From Verrucomicrobiota bacterium (GTDB lineage: Bacteria > Verrucomicrobiota > Verrucomicrobiia > Limisphaerales > UBA9464), in the NCBI GenBank assembly GCA_017302195.1, contig JAFLEG010000242.1, positions 1 through 6,817 on the forward strand: DNA of 6,817 nucleotides. Direction: 5' to 3'. Position 1 is the stretch's first letter; each line of letters starts with the position of its first letter. Of this stretch, positions 1 through 6,056 are shown piece by piece. The notes beneath the pieces were generated by a model. That model saw only the letters and a list, made by a program, of their open reading frames with translations, was not told the origin of the DNA and ran no database searches. The translations under genes were made by a program, and so were the position numbers.

Positions 1-874
1 CGTGGCCCTCGGTCACATCCCAGCGAACCCGCGATTCAAACCGGTGCTGGTCGTCGTTCCAAACCGCCAGGTGCCAGGCGTAGGCAGGTTCCAGGCCCTT
101 CTGACTGGAGACTCTGGCCATTAGGCGGTCGGTGCCCGTTTCATCCGGGAGGACGAAGACCGACTCAATCCATTGGAGGCCCGGGCCGAATCCGGGGCAC
201 ATGGGAGCCGCGAATCCGTCCTCGCCTGTGAAATAGCGAAAATCCACGCCGCGATCTGGCGGCAGACCACCGCGACCGGGCAGACCCGAGGTGGCGCCAG
301 AGGCCGAGAAGTTGCCCAGAGGATACGAGAAGCGTTCGGTATCGCCCCAGAACCAGAAGATCTGGTCGCGATACACCGTGGCCACGACGGTGTCCTGTCC
401 TGCCACTCCACCGTTGATCAACGGCTCCCGGAGCGGCGTCTCTGCATGGAGCAGGACCGAATCTCGGTAGATGCCCTGCCCGGTGAGCCGATACAGCCGT
501 TCCGCGATGTCCGAGCGCCGGACTGCGATGCGAGCCGACTCCCCTGCCAGGGGATGGAGCCGCACGCCGGCATTTCCAAGGCCATCGGGTTCCAGCCGAT
601 ACCCGTCGCTCTCCACATGAAAATAAACGTCCACGCCCATCAGTCCGGGCTCCTGAAAGGCAATCAGGCCGTTGGAGTCGGTCCAGAGGCGGATCCCGTT
701 GACCGTGCGCAATTCCACGTTGGGAACGCCCCGTCCCGAAGAGTCATCCACCACCTGGATGCGGAACCAGGGACCCGGTGCTGCGAAACCGGTGCCCAGC
801 AGCCACGAAATCCACAGGCATTGGAAACCCGATCGGAGGAAACGGCCCCCGAAGTTCTGGAGCAGGGCGATCAT
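1..874 (-). CDS. Exported protein of unknown function, partial (C-terminus beyond left edge)
   Basis: The frame is open from an ATG at 874 to the window edge, giving 291 residues with no stop, so the protein is truncated by the window. Residues 1-31 look like a Sec signal peptide: Arg at 11 and 14, a hydrophobic core around 19-30 (CLWISWLLGTGF), and a likely cleavage after Ala31. Residues about 37-110 resemble a small beta-sandwich of the carboxypeptidase-regulatory or Ig-like type (VVDDSSGRGVPNVELRTVNG, followed by WTDSNGLIAF). From about 125 the sequence changes to a region rich in Trp, Tyr and Gly (YRLTGQGIYRDSVLL at 128-142, FWFWGDTERFSYPLGNFSASG at 173-193), which suggests a beta-propeller-like fold. 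No catalytic motif was recognised. It begins 9 bp after the MEKHLA stop codon, in the same frame, so it is probably the last or a later gene of that operon. The CDS call is firm; the function is unknown. Confidence 0.78.
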   Translation of the reverse strand, partial: MIALLQNFGGRFLRSGFQCLWISWLLGTGFAAPGPWFRIQVVDDSSGRGVPNVELRTVNGIRLWTDSNGLIAFQEPGLMGVDVYFHVESDGYRLEPDGLGNAGVRLHPLAGESARIAVRRSDIAERLYRLTGQGIYRDSVLLHAETPLREPLINGGVAGQDTVVATVYRDQIFWFWGDTERFSYPLGNFSASGATSGLPGRGGLPPDRGVDFRYFTGEDGFAAPMCPGFGPGLQWIESVFVLPDETGTDRLMARVSSQKGLEPAYAWHLAVWNDDQHRFESRVRWDVTEGH

Positions 875-883
875 GTTCCAGGC

Positions 884-1348
884 TTACAGGAACTCCCAAC
901 GGTCGAACATCGCCGCCTGCCCGGCCGGATGGCCCCCGGCATCGTCCACATTCCAAACGGTGGCGCCGCGGATGCGAAAGCGACGCCCCGAGCGGGAAAT
1001 GCGGACTCCGGCATAGTGGGCAATGAAACCGAGGCGAGCCACCTCCGCCAAAAGCCGCGCCCGTTCCTCGCGAGCGATGGGCTCTGCCGTCAACCGGGAG
1101 GGAGTCTGCATCAGGACCTGCCAGGGCATCTCCCAAAGGTCCAATGCAGCCTGGTTGGCGTAGTTGAGCAAAGGATCCGCCTCCGGGCCATGCGCCACGA
1201 CGACGAATGGGGCGTGAAACAGGGCAGACGCCAGGTCTGGCACGGCAGGGATCCCCCGAAGCAGATCGAGTCCGGTCCACCGGAGGTGACTGCAGTGGAG
1301 CGACACGGCGCGTGCGACTGCCGCGGGAGAGAACCAGGGGGCATTCAT
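884..1348 (-). CDS. MEKHLA domain-containing protein (PAS-like)
   Basis: This 154-residue protein is almost entirely one MEKHLA domain, a PAS-related fold found alone in many bacteria and at the C-terminus of plant HD-ZIP III regulators. Recognisable family segments are LFHAPFVVVAHG (43-54), DPLLNYANQAALDLWEM (58-74), QTPSRLTAEP (81-90), EERARLL (94-100), GVRISRSGRRFRI (114-126), ATVWNV (129-134) and the terminal DRWEFL. The length matches stand-alone members. No output domain, membrane segment or DNA-binding motif is visible, so a sensory or ligand-binding role is only family-level inference. The ATG at 1348 overlaps the glycosyltransferase stop as ATGA, which implies translational coupling. 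The frame stays open further upstream, to 1438, but that extension lies inside the glycosyltransferase gene and matches nothing in the family. No Shine-Dalgarno motif is seen. Confidence 0.9.
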   Translation of the reverse strand: MNAPWFSPAAVARAVSLHCSHLRWTGLDLLRGIPAVPDLASALFHAPFVVVAHGPEADPLLNYANQAALDLWEMPWQVLMQTPSRLTAEPIAREERARLLAEVARLGFIAHYAGVRISRSGRRFRIRGATVWNVDDAGGHPAGQAAMFDRWEFL

Positions 1349-2076
1349 GCGGGCTGGACCGAAGATCCGGCGGTGACCGGAGTCCTGCCGGGCACCCGAG
1401 TGGCGGGGGACCGACGCGTGGAAAGATACCAACGGCACCAGCGCCAGGAGTCCAGAATCGGACGGATCTTGCTGCGCTCGGTGCCGTAGCGTGCGGTGAT
1501 CGGCACAAACTCAACCGCAAGGCCTGCCCGGGCAAAGGCCAGGCACATTTCCGACTCAATCTCAAAGTGGCGCGCGCCGATGTCGAGGTCCAGAAGCGTG
1601 GGCAGATGAGCGAGGCGGTAGCCACATTGGGAATCCGGCAGGGGCCGATCGGCCACACGGGAGAGGCGGCGGCTCATCCAGGAATTGACGGAGCGACGCA
1701 GCCAGGGCATGGCGGTGGCGGGGAGGCGGTTTCCAATGATCAGCGGCCGCCGCAGGGACGCGGCCGCCAGCAATCGCGGTGCTTCTTCGGGGGCGTGCTG
1801 GCCATCCCCGTCCAGCATGAGCACCCATTCGAATCCCGCGTCACGGGCTGCTGTCCATCCCTGACGCAACGCCTGGCCCTTGCCACCGCGTCGGCTCCGG
1901 GACAACAGCCGGGCTCCGGCACGGGTGGCAAGGATCCCGGTGGCATCGGTGGATCCATCGTCCACCACCAGCACCCAGGGGATGAACGAACGGATCCCGC
2001 AAACCACGGAGGCGATGGACGACGCTTCGTTGTGGCAGGGAATCACGACACCGCAGGTGGCCGGTTCGGCGAACAT
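1345..2076 (-). CDS. Family 2 glycosyltransferase
   Basis: The product is a GT-A fold glycosyltransferase that would transfer sugar from a nucleotide-sugar donor. It resembles the dolichol/polyprenyl-phosphate mannose synthase branch. Numbered from the ATG at 2076 (243 residues), it shows VIPCHNEA (11-18), the nucleotide-binding VVDDGSTD (37-44), the metal-binding DGDGQH motif (89-94) and DSQCGYR (148-154), a common acceptor-side motif. No transmembrane helices follow the catalytic domain, so it is probably cytosolic or peripheral. The C-terminal WRWCRWY segment (211-217) is aromatic and basic and could contact membrane. The start is uncertain. A GTG at 2139 would add 21 residues and leave only 13 bp after the alcohol dehydrogenase stop, but those residues match no family feature, and neither start has a clear ribosome-binding site. 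The stop overlaps the MEKHLA start by 4 bp. The donor and acceptor cannot be told from sequence. Confidence 0.9.
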   Translation of the reverse strand: MFAEPATCGVVIPCHNEASSIASVVCGIRSFIPWVLVVDDGSTDATGILATRAGARLLSRSRRGGKGQALRQGWTAARDAGFEWVLMLDGDGQHAPEEAPRLLAAASLRRPLIIGNRLPATAMPWLRRSVNSWMSRRLSRVADRPLPDSQCGYRLAHLPTLLDLDIGARHFEIESEMCLAFARAGLAVEFVPITARYGTERSKIRPILDSWRWCRWYLSTRRSPATRVPGRTPVTAGSSVQPA

Positions 2077-2152
2077 GCGACCAGCATGGGCCAGAACGAT
2101 CCGTGAAGTCCATGCACGGGCAATGGAGCCCGGGGGCACCGCCCGAGGGGGG

Positions 2153-3307
2153 CTAGCCCGCGGCCTTGAGTGCTTCCAGCAGCTCGGAATCCGTCAGTAC
2201 CACCGGGTTTCCCTGCATGCTGCTGGAACGACGGGCCTGGCGGATGAGTTCGGGGAAATCCGCCACATCCACACCCAGGCGAGTCAGGGACGGCACCTTG
2301 AGCGGCGTGATGAGCGCCTGCAGCGCCGGGATCAAATCCTCAGCCGTCGCGTCGCGCCGACCGGTCACCCAATGGGCCACGCGCCGCAGCCGGATCAGGC
2401 CCGGACCCCGCGGGTCCCGCGCGCGCAACGCGCCAAGATTGGCCTGCAGAATCGGTGTGAGCAGCGCGGCGCAGACGGCCCCGTGGGGCGCGTGGAACCG
2501 TCCGCCGATGGGGCCGGCCAGACCATGCACGGCTCCCAGACCGGCATTGGCCAGGGCCAGACCGCTGCACAGCGCGGCAAACTGCAGATCGGTTCGCGCT
2601 TCGAGGTTCGAGCCATCCCGGACCGCCCGCGGCAGGGCCTCCACGGCCCGCAACAGGCCCTCACGGCAGAGCGTGTCCGTCATCGGATGGGCCCCGAGGC
2701 ACACGGCGGCCTCGATCAGTTGCGTGATGGCATCGAGAGCCGTGGTGGCCGTCAGGGATTCCGGGAGATCCAGTGTGAGTTCGGGATCCACCAAGGCGAG
2801 CTTGGGAAGCATTCGAGGACTCCGGAGGCTGACCTTGATCCGGTGCGCTGGCGATCCCAGCACCGCATTGCGCGTGACCTCCGATCCCGTTCCCGCCGTG
2901 GTGGGAATGGCGATGAACGGCAGGGGCTCAACCAGGAGCGGTTGCCCGGCTCCGATGACTTCCAGGTAGTCCAGCGGATCGCCGTGATTGGTCACCAACG
3001 CGGCAATGGCCTTGCCGGCATCCATCACGCTGCCGCCCCCGATGGCGATCACCAGTTCGGCGTGATGCGCGCGCGCTGCCATCGCCGCCTCCGTCACGGC
3101 GGCTACCGTCGGTTCGCCAGTCACAGGATATCGGTGGCTCGTCACGCCTGCGTCCCGAAGGAGCTGGGTAACCCGGGCGCCGGGTTCCGGGCGCGTCCCG
3201 GTGACCAGCAACGCCCGGTTGCCCCAGGAGCGAGCCACATTGCCCAACTCGGAAAGACGACCCGCCCCGAAGAGAATCCGGGCGGCTGTGGCGAAATCGA
3301 AATTCAT
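2153..3307 (-). CDS. Iron-containing (group III) alcohol dehydrogenase
   Basis: The product is an NAD(P)-dependent dehydrogenase of the Fe-ADH family, with an N-terminal Rossmann-like domain and a C-terminal helical metal-binding domain. The 384 residues from ATG 3307 match the usual family length. Visible motifs are GGGSVMD (90-96, pyrophosphate binding), TTAGTGSEVT (136-145) and the metal region ALDAITQLIEA (190-200), followed by GAVHGLAG (258-265) and APHGAV (273-278). Expected metal ligands are Asp192, His261 and His275. The position usually occupied by the first His (DAxxH) is Gln196. I recall other Fe-ADH members with DALTQ, so this may be a subgroup trait. A GTG at 3325 would add six residues, but MNFDFATAARILFGAG matches the usual N-terminus. 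The product looks soluble and cytosolic. It lies just downstream of an 85-bp inverted-repeat element. The substrate cannot be assigned; short alcohols or aldehydes are typical of the family. Confidence 0.93.
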   Translation of the reverse strand: MNFDFATAARILFGAGRLSELGNVARSWGNRALLVTGTRPEPGARVTQLLRDAGVTSHRYPVTGEPTVAAVTEAAMAARAHHAELVIAIGGGSVMDAGKAIAALVTNHGDPLDYLEVIGAGQPLLVEPLPFIAIPTTAGTGSEVTRNAVLGSPAHRIKVSLRSPRMLPKLALVDPELTLDLPESLTATTALDAITQLIEAAVCLGAHPMTDTLCREGLLRAVEALPRAVRDGSNLEARTDLQFAALCSGLALANAGLGAVHGLAGPIGGRFHAPHGAVCAALLTPILQANLGALRARDPRGPGLIRLRRVAHWVTGRRDATAEDLIPALQALITPLKVPSLTRLGVDVADFPELIRQARRSSSMQGNPVVLTDSELLEALKAAG

Positions 3308-3332
3308 GCGCGCTGCAAAGGGCACCCCAGGG

Positions 3333-3339
3333 TCTCACC
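3333..3339. repeat. 7-bp direct repeat, left (putative target-site duplication)
   Basis: TCTCACC abuts the left terminal inverted repeat of the 85-bp element. The identical heptamer abuts the right end at 3425-3431. Confidence 0.6.
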
Positions 3340-3424
3340 GAAGGTCGTGGACGTCTATGAGGGGACGTGACCCTCTGGGTGGGCCGGACACTCCCGGCAA
3401 TGTTCGGAGGGACCCACGACCTTC
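3340..3424. mobile_element. Putative miniature inverted-repeat element (85 bp)
   Basis: The element is bounded by perfect 11-bp terminal inverted repeats: GAAGGTCGTGG at 3340-3350 and its reverse complement CCACGACCTTC at 3414-3424. Three further base pairs (GTC 3353-3355 with GAC 3411-3413) can form after a two-base bulge. Directly outside both ends is the same 7-bp sequence, TCTCACC (3333-3339 and 3425-3431), as expected for a target-site duplication. Inside are short hairpins: ACGTC/GACGT (3351-3355 with 3364-3368) and GCCGG/CCGGC (3383-3387 with 3394-3398). There is no coding capacity, so the element would be non-autonomous. I cannot assign an IS family. It could instead be a structured leader of the alcohol dehydrogenase mRNA, whose ATG is 33 bp away, but that would not explain the flanking direct repeats. 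Confidence 0.6.
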
Positions 3425-3431
3425 TCTCACC
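3425..3431. repeat. 7-bp direct repeat, right (putative target-site duplication)
   Basis: TCTCACC abuts the right terminal inverted repeat of the 85-bp element and is an exact copy of 3333-3339 in the same orientation. Confidence 0.6.
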
Positions 3432-3499
3432 ACGGCGTGGATGCGAGGACGAGGATTTCCGGGGCAGACCGAGGATTTCGCGAATCCATCTACCGGCTG

Positions 3500-3814
3500 T
3501 CAGCTCACCTGGATGAACGACACGCGGTCTCCGGAAGGCTTCTTGGCCACCCCGGTCGCCCGGCGATCATTGGTGGGCTGACCATCCACCAGGAACTGAT
3601 AGTGGTGACTGCCATGTCCCAGTGGGACGGTCAGCCGCCAGGAGCCATCGAAGGTCCGTTCCATGGGCAGATCCGAGGGATTCCAGTGGTTGAAGTCGCC
3701 GGTGAGGCAGACCAGCCGGGCGGCTGGCGCGATGCAGATGAAATTGACCGGCTTGCGAGTGGCACGTCGCTGCAGTTGCGACGGTGGATAAGGAATCGGG
3801 CGAACGGCATTCAT
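3500..3814 (-). CDS. Small glycogen-binding (CBM48/AMPK-type) domain protein
   Basis: This 104-residue protein consists of one carbohydrate-binding beta-sandwich of the type found at the N-terminus of glycogen branching and isoamylase enzymes and in AMPK beta subunits. Family signatures are LVCLTGDFNHWNP (34-46), with Trp44 in the glucan-binding position, then DGSWRLTVPL (56-65), and HYQFLVDGQ (71-79). No enzymatic domain follows, so it probably binds glycogen or another alpha-glucan without acting on it, or serves as an adaptor. The N-terminal 20 residues are basic and Pro-rich with no signal peptide, which points to the cytosol. The ATG at 3814 is chosen because GGAG (3825-3822) lies 7 bp upstream. 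A GTG at 3892 would add 26 unconserved residues. It is 104 bp downstream of mnmG on the same strand and may share its transcript. Confidence 0.88.
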   Translation of the reverse strand: MNAVRPIPYPPSQLQRRATRKPVNFICIAPAARLVCLTGDFNHWNPSDLPMERTFDGSWRLTVPLGHGSHHYQFLVDGQPTNDRRATGVAKKPSGDRVSFIQVS

Positions 3815-3821
3815 GTGAAGG

Positions 3822-3825
3822 CTCC
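3822..3825 (-). promoter_or_regulatory. Ribosome-binding site of the glycogen-binding protein
   Basis: On the minus strand this reads GGAG, 7 bp before the ATG at 3814. It is the clearest Shine-Dalgarno motif noticed in the window and decides this start against the upstream GTG at 3892. Confidence 0.6.
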
Positions 3826-3918
3826 GGATGAAGCGCCGATGAACGGCGGGGATGGAGTTCAGCAAGCCATTCCTGTGCCGAAAGGTTGACACCCGGGGTT
3901 ATTTCAATGAATGTAACG

Positions 3919-5925
3919 TTATAGATCTCCGCAACACCGAGAATGAGCCGACTCGGAGTCCAGATTCTCCTCGGCGGCACATTGGGTTATTTCTGTCGCT
4001 GCTGCCGTGGGTTGAGGCCCGCGCCTCACCCAAACCATGACCAGACTAAGGTCCGATGGGCTGACGCCGGAAATACGACCGGCTTGGCCAAAAGTTGCTG
4101 GCCGAAACTGGGTGAGTTTCTGACGTGCCTCATGACGCAATCCGGGAACACGGTCGTATTGAAGCCATTCCGGGATGTGATCCTGCTCAGCCAGACGAAA
4201 CCGGGCGACCTCCGCTTCCTGGCGGGCGATGTATCCTGAGTATTTGAGGGAGGTTTCCACTTGATGGATCACCTCCTGGCAAAGTTCGGGATCGCGATCG
4301 GGAAGATCTCTGTAATGAACCTCCGGACGACGCAGCAATCGGCCCAGGGTTTCTGACCCGATCCGGGTGGATTCCAATCGTTCAATCTCCCGGGTGATGG
4401 CGGTACGCTTCGCGGCCACTTGGCGGTGGTTTGAGTCGGAGAGCAATCCAATCGAATGTCCCAGGTCGGACAGCCTAAGATCTGCATTGTCCTGGCGCAG
4501 CAACAGCCGGTACTCCGCACGGGAGGTAAACATTCGATACGGCTCGGTGGTACCCTTGGTGATTAGGTCATCAATCAGGACCCCGATGTAGGCCTGATCG
4601 CGTCCCAAGGTGATGGCGGACTTTCCCTGGACCCGCCGGGCGGCATTTACCCCGGCGATGAGACCCTGAGCAGCAGCTTCCTCGTAGCCGGACGTGCCGT
4701 TGATTTGGCCTGCAAGAAACAGGTTTCGGCAGACCTTCGTTTCCAGTGCTGCCGTAAGCTGAGTGGGGTCGCTGAAGTCATATTCCACGGCATAGGCCGG
4801 ACGCATGATCTCCGCGCGCTCGCATCCAATGATGCTTTGCACCATTTCAATTTGGACATCGAAAGGCAGGCAGGTGGAGAGCCCGTTGACGTAGATTTCG
4901 TCGGTGGCGATGCCCTCCGGCTCCAGAAAGATCTGATGGTTTGGTTTGTCTGCGAATCGGACGAACTTGTCCTCAATGCTGGGGCAATACCTGGGCCCAA
5001 CCCCCTCGATCACCCCAGAATACATGGGTGATTTGTGGAGATTGGCCAGGATAAGCTCCCGCGTGCGGTCGGTGGTGTACGTGATGTGACAGGGTATTTG
5101 GCCGCCTGCCTGGGCGAGGATTGATCCGGGAGGATAGGGGGACTCCGGATCATCAGCAGGGCTCTTTGGGGTGCTTGAAAACGTACTGCCTTGTTCCACG
5201 TGGAACATTTCCGATTTCCAGAGCTCGTCCTTCCAGAAAGTGAACCAGGGAATCGGGTGGTCTCCGGGTTGTATTTCACAACGACTCCAATCAATGGACT
5301 GACGCACCAGTCTCGGCGGGGTACCCGTCTTCAGGCGACCGAGATTGAGACCCATTTCTGCGAGAGATCCCGAGAGGCTGGTGGCGGCCGCTTCACCCGC
5401 CCGCCCGCCGGCCTGCTGATTTGAGCCCACATGCATCAAACCCCGAAGGAAGGTGCCTGTGGTTACCACTACGCTCGTGGAGAGAAACTGGACAGCCAAT
5501 GAGGTCTCCACCCCGATCACCTGTCCCGAGTGGTGCAGCAGTCGGACTGTCTGGCCTTGTTTGCAGTCAAGATTGGCTTGGCGTTCGCAAACCCATTTCA
5601 ACCGGAACTGATAGGCCTTCTTGTCACATTGGGCCCTGGGTGCCCAAACCGAGGGGCCCTTCCGGGTATTGAGCATACGAAATTGGAGCCCGGTCCGGTC
5701 TGTCGTCCGGCCCATCTCCCCTCCCAAGGCATCAATCTCGCGAACGAGATGGCCTTTCGCCAAGCCACCGATGGCGGGATTGCAGGACATTTGGCCGATG
5801 GTATCCAAGTTGATGGTGAGCAGCAGTGTCTGGCATCCCATCCTGGCTGAGGCCAAGGCAGCCTCCACTCCGGCGTGCCCCGCGCCGACGACAATCACAT
5901 CATAGCGTTTTGGATAAACAAACAT
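3919..5925 (-). CDS. mnmG: tRNA uridine-5-carboxymethylaminomethyl modification enzyme MnmG (GidA)
   Basis: MnmG is an FAD protein that, with the GTPase MnmE, installs the carboxymethylaminomethyl group on the wobble uridine of certain tRNAs. The FAD-binding Rossmann motif GAGHAG is at 14-19. Family signatures include GQMSCNPAIGGLAKGHLVRE (44-63), GRLKTGTPPR (196-205), GPRYCPSIEDK (310-320), IFLEPEG (332-338) and GQINGTSGYEEAAAQG (406-421), and the C-terminal helical domain with FRPATFGQAGRISGVSP (607-623). At 668 residues it is longer than the usual 620-630, through an insertion at about 231-276 and a C-terminal tail after about 635. The insertion encodes MFHVEQ across a perfect parS palindrome. 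Start: MFVYPKRYDVIVVGAG matches the family N-terminus. The frame continues upstream to an ATG at 6027, but the added residues are unlike the family. No clear Shine-Dalgarno motif is seen. The gene usually lies near oriC; gidB and parAB are not in view downstream. Confidence 0.97.
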   Translation of the reverse strand: MFVYPKRYDVIVVGAGHAGVEAALASARMGCQTLLLTINLDTIGQMSCNPAIGGLAKGHLVREIDALGGEMGRTTDRTGLQFRMLNTRKGPSVWAPRAQCDKKAYQFRLKWVCERQANLDCKQGQTVRLLHHSGQVIGVETSLAVQFLSTSVVVTTGTFLRGLMHVGSNQQAGGRAGEAAATSLSGSLAEMGLNLGRLKTGTPPRLVRQSIDWSRCEIQPGDHPIPWFTFWKDELWKSEMFHVEQGSTFSSTPKSPADDPESPYPPGSILAQAGGQIPCHITYTTDRTRELILANLHKSPMYSGVIEGVGPRYCPSIEDKFVRFADKPNHQIFLEPEGIATDEIYVNGLSTCLPFDVQIEMVQSIIGCERAEIMRPAYAVEYDFSDPTQLTAALETKVCRNLFLAGQINGTSGYEEAAAQGLIAGVNAARRVQGKSAITLGRDQAYIGVLIDDLITKGTTEPYRMFTSRAEYRLLLRQDNADLRLSDLGHSIGLLSDSNHRQVAAKRTAITREIERLESTRIGSETLGRLLRRPEVHYRDLPDRDPELCQEVIHQVETSLKYSGYIARQEAEVARFRLAEQDHIPEWLQYDRVPGLRHEARQKLTQFRPATFGQAGRISGVSPSDLSLVMVWVRRGPQPTAAATEITQCAAEENLDSESAHSRCCGDL
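5192..5207. promoter_or_regulatory. parS: parS site (ParB-binding centromere sequence), inside mnmG
   Basis: TGTTCCACGTGGAACA is a perfect 16-bp palindrome that fits the bacterial chromosomal parS consensus TGTTNCACGTGNAACA at every position. ParB would load here and spread to drive origin segregation with ParA and SMC loading. It lies within mnmG, translated on the minus strand as FHVEQ. Location in or near gidA fits an origin-proximal position. ParB binding itself is inferred from the sequence match. Confidence 0.82.
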
Positions 5926-6056
5926 CGAGCCCGGACAGACTACGAAGACAATCTGTGGAGCCAAGCACTGTTCCATGTGGAACAGCACGTGAAAATGGTG
6001 CGGACGGGATTGCATCCGGCCATTCACTCCGGGTACAAACTGCCCTCAGAATCGCT
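5926..6056. promoter_or_regulatory. Divergent intergenic region between mnmG and the aldo/keto reductase gene
   Basis: These 131 bp must carry the promoters for mnmG (leftward) and the aldo/keto reductase gene (rightward) if both are transcribed from here. The main visible feature is the parS-like palindrome at 5969-5984. A weak rightward sigma-70-like pair, TTGCAT (6010-6015) and TACAAA (6034-6039) with an 18-bp spacer, could serve the reductase gene and would give a very short leader. No convincing leftward promoter was recognised. The identity of the promoters is a guess. Confidence 0.35.
5969..5984. promoter_or_regulatory. parS-like site, one mismatch, in the mnmG 5' region
   Basis: TGTTCCATGTGGAACA differs from the perfect site at 5192-5207 only at its eighth base (T for C), which breaks the central CACGTG. 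Otherwise the dyad is intact. It lies 44-59 bp upstream of the mnmG start, 777 bp from the perfect site. It could be a lower-affinity ParB site or could affect the mnmG promoter. Binding is inferred. Confidence 0.6.

Larger units (their letters stand above)
3308..3499. other. Intergenic region before the alcohol dehydrogenase gene
   Basis: This 192-bp gap holds the 85-bp inverted-repeat element. Between that element and the glycogen-binding gene there are two copies of GAGGATTTC (3451-3459 and 3471-3479), spaced exactly 20 bp, about two helical turns. A short dyad, GGATT/AATCC (3473-3477 with 3483-3487), overlaps the second copy. No T-tract follows any stem, so an intrinsic terminator is not supported, and no clear promoter was recognised. 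Confidence 0.4.

Noticed and set aside
711..725. parS-like string TTCCACGTTGGGAAC
   Set aside because: The two half-sites are separated by extra bases, so the 16-bp dyad is not formed; it fits ordinary coding sequence.
173..1489. Long plus-strand open frame over the exported and MEKHLA protein genes
   Set aside because: Low-complexity, unrecognisable translation; the minus strand shows conserved domains with operon-like spacing.
1880..3370. Long plus-strand open frame opposite the alcohol dehydrogenase and glycosyltransferase genes
   Set aside because: Its translation is Arg/Gly/His-rich and resembles no family, while the opposite strand encodes clear enzymes. It is a by-product of high GC content.
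3473..3487. Possible terminator after the glycogen-binding gene
   Set aside because: The stem is only 5 bp and no T-tract follows.
3783..3791. DnaA-box-like TTATCCACC on the minus strand
   Set aside because: A single copy with one mismatch inside a coding gene, with no cluster and no AT-rich unwinding region.
3886..3914. Rightward promoter with a perfect TTGACA box
   Set aside because: No acceptable -10 box at 16-19 bp spacing, and it would drive antisense transcription into mnmG.
5981..5996. Possible third parS half-site around CACGTG at 5986-5991
   Set aside because: Only the core and three right-hand bases match; the left half does not.
5926..6027. N-terminal extension of MnmG starting at the ATG at 6027
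   Set aside because: The 34 added residues do not match the family, and they read through the parS-like palindrome. MFVYPKRYDVIVVGAG at 5925 is the normal start.
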